NCBI RefSeq assembly: GCF_964355755.1
Contig: NC_092673.1
Span: 15,383,001 to 15,443,000 of the forward strand
Length of the DNA: 60,000 bases
Direction of reading: 5' to 3'
DNA from: Antedon mediterranea
Lineage: Eukaryota; Echinodermata; Crinoidea; Comatulida; Antedonidae
Shown here: positions 36,346 through 48,600 of the stretch, in pieces
Numbering within the stretch: the stretch's first letter is position 1
Layout: the number at the start of each line of letters is the position of its first letter
Made by a program: the position numbers and the translations under genes
Notes under the pieces: model-generated
The model's input: only the letters and a program-made list of their open reading frames with translations
Database searches by the model: none
Told to the model about the DNA's origin: nothing

Positions 36346-36351
36346 ATTAAA
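36346..36351 (+). terminator. STK32: Possible STK32 poly(A) signal (ATTAAA)
   Basis: ATTAAA lies 22 bases after the stop codon. Canonical AATAAA occurs further on at about 37337 and 37735. Which is used cannot be told from sequence. Confidence 0.3.
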
Positions 36352-36721
36352 ATGTGGAAGTTACAATGCAATTCAATTAATGACTGGATTTATACAGCTG
36401 ATTGTACATTTATCCTAATTGGTTAGATGCGAATTTATCCTGATTCGCTGGAAGCTCAATCTGTTCTTACAAACACTAGAGAGCCTGGATGTATATACTG
36501 CACTACACTAGACCTGCAATTTTTGACATTTTGTAATGCATATATATGTGCAGAAAGTTATATACTGTATATATATATATTGGTTGGGGCGACTTTTTCT
36601 CATTCTCACATATTTTCTCATCTTTATCGTTTCAAATTAATTAATTAAATTTCATATCACCGGGCAGTTTAGAATTACTGTTCTGTGCCTGATTTGTATA
36701 TATATATATATAATATATATA

Positions 36722-37218
36722 ACTTTAAAAACATTAAACCAGGTCATTTCTTGTCTTAAATATGCGTTTTAAGGTTAATTATGATAAAAAGAGAAAAACA
36801 ATGCACTACCTAAGTAGCTCGCGTCAAAAATTCTCTCGTAGACATTTTTAGGCCTAGCAATAGTTAGGCTTAGTTTTGTAGGCTAGCTGGTAAATAACGT
36901 CAACTTACGAACATCTTACGCTAGCTACGCCTAGCCTGATGTTGTCTCGTTGCTGAATTAATTGTCTTTTGTTTTTTGGCAGAATATGTTAATACAGTAA
37001 AATCAAATTGGGGAAGAACTGGTATTTTCGCTGAAAAGTTCTGGCTCTTTTATTTGTTTACCCTTTCATGTGATTAGTCAAAGTGGGTGCATCACATCAC
37101 AATATGAAAAAAGACAAAAAAAATATCGCAATAGGTCCATATAGTATTTATTTTTACTTAAAATGTAGTTTGTAACCTTAAAGTAGGTAAAAAAAACGTA
37201 GGTCTATTGTCTTTAAAT
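36722..37218 (-). repeat. Dispersed repeat C, inverted copy
   Basis: Reverse complement of the 31330-31900 repeat: AAACATTAAACCAGGTCATT, ACAATGCACTACCTAAGTAG and ACGTAGGTCTATTGTCTTTA match in order. It lies 0.4 kb beyond the STK32 stop. Confidence 0.7.
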
Positions 37219-37615
37219 CTTATTACACCTACCTATCCTATGTAAAGCATTCTTTGTTTAGTGCCACATCTCAATTGTTATTTGCATTAATCAAACACTG
37301 CTATTGACTCATTTGTAGACAGTGTGCTATTTTTTTAATAAAGTATACTAGTGGTTAGTGCTTTAACAAGTGGCCGTATTCACCTATCATACTTTAAGAA
37401 AATATGCAAATGAGGTTTAGAGGAGGCGTAGTGATTGGATATTGGACAATGAAAAACTCATGAAAATTTTTTCTTTAAAAAGTAAGTGTTTCCTGATGTC
37501 ACTGTGAAGTGAACCTCTTATTTGACCAAGACCTTTAGGTATGTCTCATTGATAAGGAATTCTTAAATTTTAAGGGTATTTCGCTTAGCCGAAGTGTGAA
37601 TGATGAATACGTCCA

Positions 37616-38135
37616 TTTCTCATCATGCGATTGGTTATGCATGAAAATCAAACAAAAATATGTTGTTCTACTACTGAACACCATTTTAAACGGTTTTTAA
37701 AATCCAATTGTGCCCAGTTTAGACTGCATTATTTTAATAAACCAGCAATCAATGTGGATACATTGTAAATAATGTTGCATAGGGATGTTTCTCATCATGT
37801 GATTGGTTATTCATAAAAAACAAACAAAAATGTTGCGCTACTACTGAACACTATATTTTAAACGGTTTTTAAAATCCAATTGTGCTCAGTTTAGACTGCA
37901 TTATTTTTAATTGAATTTTTTAAACCAGCAATCAATGTGGATACATTGTAAATAATGTTGCATAGGGATGTTTCTCATCATGTGATTGGTTATTCATAAA
38001 AATCCAACAAAAATGTTGCGCTACTACTGAACACTATTTTTTAAACGGTTTTTAAAATTCAATTGTGCCCAGTTTAGACTGCATTATTTTAAATTGTATT
38101 TTTTAAACCAGCAATCAATGCAAATACATTGTTAA
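37616..38135. repeat. Tandem repeat, unit 172-183 bp, about 2.9 copies
   Basis: Copies start at 37616, 37788 and 37971, each with TTTCTCATCATG(C/T)GATTGG. Each contains CTACTACTGAACAC, TAAACGGTTTTTAAAA and CCAGCAATCAATG. The last copy breaks off near TACATTGT at 38131. Length differences come from a small insertion in the A/T-rich middle. Confidence 0.9.
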
Positions 38136-38212
38136 TATAAATGTTGTAAATTATTGTTTACATATTGAATGTCTTTTTATATAGCTTGCAAAAGACACTA
38201 GGTTTAATAGTT

Positions 38213-38341
38213 GATTTGCGACGACCTGTCAGGTCAATCGATGTGTCAAAACTTAGTTGAGGTGGGAAGTGAGGAAACATGTGCTATCCCCACATGCGCA
38301 CTGTGAATTACATTACATATTTTCTTTGGTCGTCGCAAATC
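38213..38341. mobile_element. 129-bp MITE-like element with perfect 14-bp inverted ends
   Basis: GATTTGCGACGACC at 38213-38226 is repeated inverted as GGTCGTCGCAAATC at 38328-38341. No coding capacity, and no clear target duplication was seen at the borders. Confidence 0.6.
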
Positions 38342-39027
38342 GCAAGCACCCTATTGTTTTAAATGGAAGACGGAAAGAATAATATCACATTGAAATATAA
38401 TTAATAATAACTTATTTTTGATTGAAAATGATTCAGTGTGTGTTTTCTACAAAGGCTTCTTTCAAATTTATTAAATCAAACTGATGAATTTACGGAACAG
38501 ATCATACACATGTTTACCTTCAACATTAATTCTTATCAATGTTTTCAGGGGACACATTTGTTCATTCATTTTACTAATACAACATGTTTGTATTCAAGTG
38601 TTGTATTAAAGACATGTTTTATGAAAAACTGTCAGGATTTCTTTACATTTTGAATGTATGTTTTCAGGCAAGATATATCATGCATATTGATTTTACAAAA
38701 CCTAGGTGGTACGGTTTGTCATCAATAAGTAATAAAAAAAAAAGGCTAGATTGTCACTATAGCACTAAAGATTTCAGATCAGGTGTCCACAATTGTACAT
38801 TTTATATATATACCGTTACACACATGCTGTAGATTTCATAATTTACTAAATTGGTTATTGTCAAGCTATTTATCACAACACAGAATTTCAATTTACATAC
38901 AAGGCAGTCAAAATAAAATTGTTTTTACTAATATGAAGTTTTTAATTAGCTTTTATGAGTATACAATTTTCTATTTGGCTTGTATTTATCTTAAATTTAA
39001 GTTGGACACTGTAGATATGGTTAGACA

Positions 39028-39033
39028 TTTATT
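39028..39033 (-). terminator. TERF1/TERF2: Possible TRF poly(A) signal (AATAAA)
   Basis: AATAAA on the minus strand about 400 bases after the stop. A closer variant ATTAAA lies at 39251-39256. Usage unproven. Confidence 0.3.
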
Positions 39034-39434
39034 ACGTAACTTATTTTTGAATAATTAGTATAAATGTTTACTACTTGTTTTCTTATTAAATGTTTATCAA
39101 CACAAGTTGTTTGTAATGTTGTTATTTTCTAACATAGATTACAAAATAACCTTCTGTTGAAGGGTATGTAAAGCAGCTGAGTTAAACATGAAATGAATTT
39201 AGTTTTTCAGTAAGAAATTATGGCAGTACTTTAGTGTGTGAATAACAAATGTTTAATAAAAACCAGAGGACAGTTTTACCTGAAACAAATGGTGAACTAT
39301 AAGAAGATATAGTACAGTACCACATAAACACTTGTCTAGTAGTTGCAGGCTTGTCTAACATTACACAAGACATTATTTAGATCGATAAAGTTCAATATAT
39401 CAACATTTTTAGATTGATATCTATACAAGTTAAC

Positions 39435-39646
39435 TCAATACTTTTTTTGCATGTTCCTCCATTTGTCTTTAAGATCAACGGCTGATCTGTTAACAATTGA
39501 TGAATTACGTAATATTTTGGCCCAGTTCCCCTCGCCATATTTTCTTACTCCAAGTCTCAGTTCAGTTACTTCACCTGCCTTCCATATGTTGCGCTTCGGC
39601 TTCAAATTAAGGCTACGTCTCACTTTCGGAGTTGCAAGGTTTGGGT
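39435..39646 (-). other. TERF1/TERF2: TRF last exon: telobox Myb domain
   Basis: Encodes residues 380-449. Helix 1 starts at IWKAGEVTELRLGVRKYGEG, the three spaced tryptophans are present, and the recognition helix carries AVDLKDKWRNM. VDLKDKWRN is the hallmark of telomere-repeat-binding Myb domains. The protein ends four residues after the telobox. Confidence 0.97.
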
Positions 39647-42600
39647 CTGTAAAACAAAATAATTAGCATGTGTGTTAAAACATAGATTAAATCATCTAAT
39701 TCAATTCTCATGTAATTATACAAATACTGAATTAAGTTGAAACAATTACTGTTCTTTTTCAATGAAACAGAACCAAGTTAAATAGGTTTTAACAAAAACA
39801 AAAAGGCAAAGAAGGACAGTTATTGAAGGTGCAGTCTACTGGTTGGCCTTCAAATGTCCAACAAAATTCTAAAAATGTTTTTAAAAAGCTTTACGTGCAA
39901 TACCATTTAGTAGAACTAATAATGAATGGCATGTGATACAAATTAACAATCGAATTGCGAGGATACACTCAGGTTTGTTATAAGTTATACTTACATTCCA
40001 CTTCTTCTTCTTCTTCATCATCATCCCACTTTATTTGGTCTCCAGGGGCACCCGTCACAAAGGGCCTGAAAATAGACAATCGGAAAACTTGTTCATAAAT
40101 AATCATCAAATTGTAGATAGAAAATAATCAGCAATAAAACTAAATTGTAACAAAAATAATTATCATTCATTTTCATTTTTTAAACATTTGTTTGAGCAAA
40201 GAGTACAAAGCATGAATAACATAGCATGGGCCCTAGTTAGAAGTAGAAATAAATCTCTATATTCTATATTGATGTTCATAATTATCATATTATCAGCTCA
40301 TTGTAGCTTCTTTATCTCACTAATAACCAATTATATTTCTCAACATTTACTATTTTTAAATTTTTACTTATTTTTCTGAAGTACAGTAAACCAAAAGTAA
40401 TTCTTACAGTGGCCTTGTCCTCCTTAATTTAATGCGTAATGGTCTGAAAAAAAGAAATAATTAAAGATTGAAAAAAAGATTTAACACACTGTCACTGTTT
40501 TAAAATAGAATCTATTTTTTTTTTACAAACCTTGATTTACTTTCAGTAGTTCCTGGTTTGTTCATTGTTCTTTTCTGTTTGATTCTATTTAAAATGTAAA
40601 GTAAATACTTTAATTAGAAAATGTAATCAATTTAAAAAAAAAAATTATTTATTTGACAAATCCTTCTATGCATTCCAAAACTCAACCAGAGAATCTTTCG
40701 TAACCAAAGGTGTAATTCTTTTTTATTTATTCTAAAAACCAGACATTGTGGGCAAGTAGAAGGGTGTCCACATTGTGGGCAAGTAGAAGGGTGTCCACAT
40801 TGTGGGCAAGTAGAAGGGTGTCCACATTGTGGGCAAGTAGAAGGGTGTCCACATTGTGGACAAGTACAAAGATGTTCACATTGCGGGCAAGTACAAGGGT
40901 GTCCACATTGTGGACAAGTGCAAAGATGTTCACATTGCGGGCAAGTACAAGGGTGTCCACCTTGTGGACAAGTGCAAAGATGTTCACATTGTGGGCAAGT
41001 ACAAGGGTGTCCACCTTGTGGACAAGTGCAAAGATGTTCACATTGTGGGCAAGTACAAGGGTGTCCACATTGTTGGCGTGGGCAAGTACAAGGGTGTCCA
41101 CATTGCGGGCAAGTACAAGGGTGTCCACCTTGTGGACAAGTGCAAAGATGTTCACATTGCGGGCAAGTACAAGGGTGTCCACCTTGTGGACAAGTGCAAA
41201 GATGTTCACATTGTGGGCAAGTACAAGGGTGTCCACATTGTTGGCGTGGGCAAGTACAAGGGTGTCCACATTGTGGGCAAGTGCAAAGATGTTCACATTG
41301 TGGGCAAGTACAAGGGTGTCCACATCGTGGGCAATCACAAGAGTGTACACACAAACCTTGAATCTTCAGTTTCATTTTTGTCTGACTCATCTTCACTACG
41401 CTTTTGTCTTTTGTTCCCTGATGTTGAAGGCCCATCAAAAATGTCACAATCTATGGGAAACAGTTATTATGGTTTTACTGGCACTCTGAAAAGTGTGAAA
41501 TTTTGCTGCTTTAATATCTAAATGCAACCAGCATGTAGACAAGCTTGTTCATTTTTTGCAAACCATTTTAACAGAGGTGGTAAAATGTACAGTAAGCACA
41601 CCATGAGGCATAAGTTCATCTTGGTGCAATTTAGTGGATGGATTATTTCACTTTTCAGTATACACTTGATTTCAAAGATTTAAAACATTTATTCATCCCA
41701 CAAGAGGAATTTACATTTTACATGCTTTTACTGTAAAAAGAATAAAACACGTAGGAATTTAGCTGGATACATACCAGACATCACATCTTTCTGATCTTTT
41801 TCAGATTGTACCTACAACATGGAAAATAACCATAGAAACCGTTATTTGAAATGCATTTACTGGAGAAGTTTATTTAATGTTTTGCTCTACCACTTCAATC
41901 ATTTATCAATCATTATGCACTTGTCAACTATATTACCCATTATACGACCCCTGGGAGAGGGGCGTCATACATTACAAAAACCATGACGCACCTGTACATA
42001 AATAAGGACTTACCATTAGGTGACCATAACGCACCCATTTTGACATGATATGGTGGGTAGTAAAGTGACGGACATTGACACACCATTGTTCATTGATGTG
42101 ACATACAATATAGGTTTTTTAATAATTATTTGTAAATGAAAAATTGTAAATCAGTGGGTCATACAATTGACAATTGCATTAGGTAATCCTGATATTAAAT
42201 AAATAAATATCCATGATAAGTAAAAACAAAATTGCCTGTCATAGGAAAAAGTGGTTGAGAAAATGGCTACAACCTCACTATTAAAATACTGATGTTTGAT
42301 AAAGTACATGCATACCGAAATCCTCACTTTTCTAGTAACATTAGCAATATGTAGTTTTTCATTGCGCTTTATGTCACTCAACATAATGTCCTGATCTACT
42401 CCGGCTCTTTGTGACATGTGTTCGGACATGCGTTTACAGATACTGAAATGCAAAAATAAAAAAAATCACTATGCAATGAACATGCTAAATACTTTTTAGT
42501 CAAATTTATTTATTTAAATGTTAATGTAAACTCATCTAAAAATGTAAGATAGAAGAGACACGCTACTATGTTATATTATTATTTTTTTTTCATTTTGTTT

Positions 42601-45600
42601 GAATCATTCATACACAAAAGACCATTTTTAGACCGTACGGTACGGGAACGAATGGCGTACGTAAAAAAAAAATTGACCCCAAATACGTAGAGATTGTAAC
42701 TATAAAGGCTACCGTGTTTCCCTACTTTACTGTACAGCATATGCAGGTGGTCACTAATTTAAGCGTACGTAAAATCCAGGGTACGTAAAATCCAGGGTAC
42801 GTAAAACCAGGGTACGTAAAACCAGGGAACATAAAACCAGGGTACGTAAAACACAGACTCTACTGTATTTCTAAAACTAGATTTGTACTATTCCTTCATT
42901 ATTACAAACACACATATTCCTTAGCTACACTGTATAAAATAACATTGCTTAGTTCTTGGGCCTCTTGGGATGGCAAGATAAGCTACTAAAGTTACTAAAC
43001 TTTTGATTATGTTGTTTAGAGGTTTGCACGGCGAAATAATTTTGCTGATATAAAGTTTGCAGTACACAACATATATTTAGTTCTGAAAAGAACTGTTAAG
43101 TTTCTCGACGTATCGATCAATACACTTTGATTATCCTCACAGGTTCTCACTCCTGAGGACAATCGAAGTATATTGATCAACACATTGAGAGAAACTCAAC
43201 AGTTCTTTTCAGAACTAAATATACATGGTGTACTGCAAACTTTATATCAAAATAGTATTGTGGTTGCCACAGCAACTTGCTTACTATGTAAATCACCGTA
43301 GATTTTGTACTGTATTTAAACCTACAATAACTTGTACAGTACTGTATGTGTACACAAAAAATATATCTTACAGTTGAGCATCAGTACTAAAGCATTTCTT
43401 TTTAGGTTTTCTTTTTCGACATACTGAGTTATCTTCTTGAGCTGTTTTACTGGATGTTATTATTTGATTAAACTTCCTATCTGCCTGGAAATTTGAAAAA
43501 ATATATAAAATAAATAAAAAATGTTGATCAGGTATTCATAATAGATGAGGGAGAGCCAGTGAAGTTTTATCACTGGTCGATATTTTGACTTCATTCACAT
43601 ACGTTCATTGGGGTAATTCGTCGTAGGAATGTTCGTTAACAGGGATTGCTGTAATTTATTGGGGTTCGCTGTTGTTCATTGGGGTAATATGTTGGACCAA
43701 ATAAAAAAAAAAAAAACAGAAAGAAATTACTGCTTCGTATCTACACATAACCTTTCGTAGCCTACGCGTAGGTAGATCTTAGGTCATTGTTCTCTCTGAA
43801 CGTAGCCTACAAAGTATTGTTTGTAGCCTACGATGTATTGTTCGTAGCCTACGATACTATTGTTATAATTATCTACGCGTCGATCATGTAGGGTGGTTCG
43901 TAGGGTTAGTAAACACCATTGTCATCGCCTTTAGAAGCATGGACAATGCACACAATGTATTGTTTGCTAATTAAAATCCTATCTAAAGATAGTAGATGTC
44001 AATTTTTATAGCTGCCCAACGCATTGGTTATCCTAATTTGGACGGCATCTGTGTTGGATCGTGTCTCTACGTTTACATCGTGGAAAATTTACATTATATT
44101 CGCCGTTGAGTAGGTAAACACTCACGAAGGAAACGATTACGATTCAAAAATATTATTTATTTTTTAGTAATTTACAACTTGGTCCTCCGTCAGTTAAATT
44201 TAACACATTAATTTCACACCTTCTTACTTCACTAAGAACATCGCAGGGTTGTTTATATAGGTTATGAACTCCCTACGAAGTTCAGAACGTAGCTCATTTA
44301 AAGTTGTTTAAAGTTTATTGAGGTTACGAAGCCAAACAATGGAACCTACAAAGCCAACAACGTAGCCTACGTTGCAGTATTTTCTTTCTGTACTGTATAT
44401 ATCATCTAAGAGGCAGAAAAAGAAAAACAATTATTTGCAGTACAGTAAAGGTGAGTCACGTGTTCATTCTGAACGTTGGGGAATGAACTATTAGGAGCTC
44501 ATTGTACTAAGCCTCAGCATTCCACGCCGCCCCTGGAATTTTCAACCAGGTACTCATTTACAGCTGAGTGGACTGGGAGTGAGTTGTCGGGAATTGAACC
44601 CGAGTCTCCTCCGCAGTACAGTTACTTACTTTAATAAGAAATGGTTCATCAAAAGTTGAGTAGATAACTTCAAGATACTGGTGTGTCTCCTGTAGGAAAT
44701 CTTTATAGGATTTATTCCTGATCTCTATGTGTGTGCGTCTATGAGATTTTATGACATCTCTCAGAATACTTTTAGTTTCCTGAAGAACAAACAAATTTAA
44801 TCAAACCCTGGCAAATCTATCATCCCTGCTGATCCTATAATAGTGAACTTTTGTTTTGGGTCTTGGTAAATTATCAGACCATAAAACATGTAGAACTAAC
44901 AGATATCTAAATTTGTTCGTCCATTTTTCCATCCATGCTTTCAATGACAAATACTGTTGAATCACCTTGTTACTTTGTATAGTATATCTTTGTTACAACT
45001 CTTTACTTTTGTATGTTATTGTATTGTTATGTGAGCTATTGTGCCTGTCATGAATTTCCGTAAGGACCAAAAAAATCTGAATTCCATCCATGTTGGTCAA
45101 TTGTCAAGATCTCAAAAACAAAAGCTTGTCTATATTGGAAAAGGGATCTTTTATAAGTTGCATTGATTTAACAACATGATGTTCCTGTGTATGCATAAAT
45201 ATATTGTGTAATGTTGCACTTTACCTCGTCGACTTTAACATCTTTTTCCCAACAATTTGTAAAAACTTCTTCAGCTTTTATGAAATCATTATTGCGACAC
45301 CAAACCAGGACGGCCTGTTAATAAAAAATTTATCTTAATTAACAGCAACATGTATTATGATAACTATAAAAAAGTATAAGTATTATATTGATAAATTTCA
45401 GAAAGTCTACAGAAGTAGTATTTGCCTCAGATCTGTTGCCTCATGAATCAAGAGATTTTGTATAGAGAATTGAATGTGAAGACTGGTTTCGCGATATAAG
45501 TACAGTACTGGTCAGAGGACTTTCGACATTCCTCGCGTGTTTTGAACGAGTGTTTGGTAAATGGTACGATCCACTTCGGGGGTGTCCAAATTTTATTATC

Positions 45601-48600
45601 TTGTATTTGACATAGGCAAGGTTTGTGTAAAATCAGAATTTCAAAAATAATAATTTTAATAACAGTATGAGTATATTATAACACTTTTTATCTATAAAAA
45701 AAAACGATACTTGGATGGTTGGTTGGATGTTGTTTTTTCCCCAAAAACATTACCCCATTTACTACACTGTACTCTTCCACTGTTAATTGAACCATGTGAT
45801 TGATCTCATCATAGTTCAGTCAGTAAACACATGGACTGCAGCCGTGGTTCCGCAACTCGCACATGGCTTAGTTTGAACGTTGTGCAGAAAGAAAAATAAA
45901 ATCATACGTTAAGAAATTACATTTATTTTCAATTAATTACCGTAGCATAGCCTATGTACTGTATGTACTCGTCACCGATATAATTATTATGTATATCTAA
46001 TGAACAGTATAAACGTTGAAACAAAATAAATAAACTGCATCAAAACGATCGTTTTTGTATGCCCTGGAAAAATCAACAGAAACAATTTTGTCATATTCGC
46101 AGCGCGAGAGCTGATGAGAAAACCATGTGCTTGCTGCGTGACGTCACATCGCCCAAAGTTTCGTAAATCTAGGGTTGATGACCACCAACAAAACAAAGAT
46201 CGTAGATGCGCGTCTATGCGAGAAGTGAGCGAGCGATTATAGTAGTCTAGCTATCATCTCGGTGTTGTTGACTCGGAATTTGAAGATATGAGTTTTACCA
46301 TGATTTTAAATCTGTTCATGTGAATTTTAAACGTATATTTTACTGTTTTTTTATTATGTTAATTAATATATACTTTGATAAACAAAGTCGGTATCTAAAG
46401 ATAAAAAGGGCTCATATATTATGTACGTATGATTGATTTCTATTGTTGTTGTAAAACGTTCACGCTTCGCTGGTCGAGGTCAGCACTCGATCGCTTGATC
46501 CCTCGATAAACAGAAACGCTCCACAAACACTCTAGAAAAACACGAGCGGGAATGTCGAAAGTCCTCTAACCAGTACTGTACATTTTTGGATTGTTAGGTC
46601 GATTGTTGACATAAATAAACATTACATGTGTGTTTATAAAATCCATAAATGTAATTATTAAAAACCAAATGATACTGTTTAATCAATGTGAATCAAATGT
46701 AGGCCTTATTCAAATCACAGGAATCTATTTAGATGTTATAGAAAACAAAAATGAATGTTTTATATTTGTATAATGGTACAAATAATCGCATTTGGTGAAC
46801 GATGAAAGTTTATATATCAACTCGGCTTTGCCTCTTGAAATATACAGTAACTTTTCATCATTTACCCCATGCCAATCCATTGTTTGTACAATTACACTCA
46901 TAAACATTCATTATTTGTATACAACAAACTTTATGTAACAAAAAATTATGTGATGTGCCCATGTCGTCATATCACCACCGTATTTGGGCACAACTAATCA
47001 GACTATTTTTGTTAAATTAGTTCGATAGTGTAGAAAAAGCTTAAGACAATGTAATGCTCCATGTGATACTATGTCTCTGGTTTAAGTCTTGTTCAATGCA
47101 TTTTGTTTATTCCTTAGTGTATGTGGAAGAAATAGTGTTTACTGTAGCGGGTTTTATCAAAAGAGTATGATGCATACTGACCTCTTTTCTAATTAGTTGT
47201 TTTAAATTAGCAATAGTCTCATCTGAGATAATGCCATCTACATCAAACTGCATCATTTCCTCAATGGTATGCATGGCATCTTCTAAAGTGGTTAATCCAC
47301 TGTCAGAATGACTCTGTGTGGAAGCACCATCACTCAGTTGAGTTAGTAGATGAATATACTTCAGTAAACGCATCTTTACATTTGGTTGTTCTGTTTCCGC
47401 TTCTATGTACTTGCAAAAGCCTATCAAATTGAAATTAACAACGCAATAAAAACAATTGTTAACAGAATAAAATGTATTTTATAAAATAGCGATTTTTTTT
47501 TCCACAGTCACTTAAAATCTATAATTTTAAAAAAACAGAAGTTTAGGTATAACTATTTAAGAATAGGTGCTAGAACTACACCACAGATAAACAGTTGTTT
47601 TCCTATGCTATAGACTGTGAGGTTTTTTTCAATCCACAAATTTTGCGAGGAAATGTTTGCTCAAATTTTAAATTTTGCACAAACTTGTGCAATTTCAAAT
47701 AATAAATTTGACATACAGTATGCCTAGGCCTCTAGTTAGTAGTAGATATAGTATAGGCCTTAGTCATGCCAAATAAAATACAACAATTGATTATTAAATA
47801 ACATGATTTTTAAATAAATCTATGATAGGCCTAGATAGGGTATGACCAAAGCGGCCGCCAATAGAATCTATGAAGAACGTCATACAGATGTTTGTGGCAG
47901 TCACCGATGTAGCCTGCATGTAAATGCCTTGAATGGACACATTATATCTCTGTATTGTATAAATGAATACAGTATCATATATTACGGATACAATAGTTAC
48001 TAGTTTCTTCATTCTCTCTGTATCTAGAAATCTTTTAAAAAAAGATTTAATATCCGACCTGCGAAAAAAAGTATATAAATAACAGCATTCAGAGAAATAA
48101 AGAGACCATACTGTACTACAGTATATAAATATATACTGTATAACTTGGAACTTAAACAGTTTCTGCTTTATTTCTGCAGCATTCAGGGCGTTGTTGTGTT
48201 TTGCCTTTTGTTGCTGTGTATAATGCCACTAAACAAAAGCTAGAAAAAAAGCAGCAGTATTTCAACAATACCTGTACACTAAATTAATGAATGGGACACC
48301 ATTAATAGAGCGGACTACAAAATTATGAATTCATCGGCGGCCCAAGCAGCCGATTCGATAGAAAGTATAGTAATCTTGCATAGATAAATAATAAAGAATT
48401 TGTAATTAAAAAGCATAATGTTAAGTGATGATTAAATGTATTTCATCAATTAATTATGAATTAAAAATTGAAATTATATTGTCCCTCTTACTTGCAGCAA
48501 GCCGTGTGATCAGTCGTAATGCTCATGCAAATTAATCAGTGAAATAATTTAATTACCGGTAATTGTATCTATCTTGTATTTCATGTGATTTTTAACGATA

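Larger units (their letters stand above)
36325..39434. other. Convergent intergenic region between STK32 and the TRF gene
   Basis: Contains both 3' untranslated regions. Recognised contents: an (AT)n run near 36700-36720, an inverted copy of repeat C (36722-37218), a possible MITE starting GGCCGTATTCACC at 37373 and ending GAATACGTCC near 37614, a three-copy tandem satellite (37616-38135) and a 129-bp inverted-repeat element (38213-38341). No coding sequence recognised. Confidence 0.6.
44630..47420 (-). other. TERF1/TERF2: TRF exons 2-4: TRFH domain body
   Basis: Exons 47420-47182, 45314-45225 and 44779-44630 encode the helical dimerisation and docking domain. The segment TTLEDAMHTIEEM is followed by a stretch ending KQLIRKE, then AVLVWCRNNDFIKAEEVF. 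The last (Asn/Asp-Phe-x-x-Ala-Glu-Glu-Val-Phe) matches the most conserved TRFH helix of vertebrate TRF1. Exon 1 (56399-56273) supplies the first helix (WNWILEFVCKRMHREF). Confidence 0.92.

Noticed and set aside
40632-41447. 271-residue Cys-His-rich open frame on the minus strand, and four other long overlapping frames
   Set aside because: All come from one 27-bp minisatellite whose unit is a multiple of three. The TRF exon at 41357-41450 is read in a different frame and ends at a good donor before the array.
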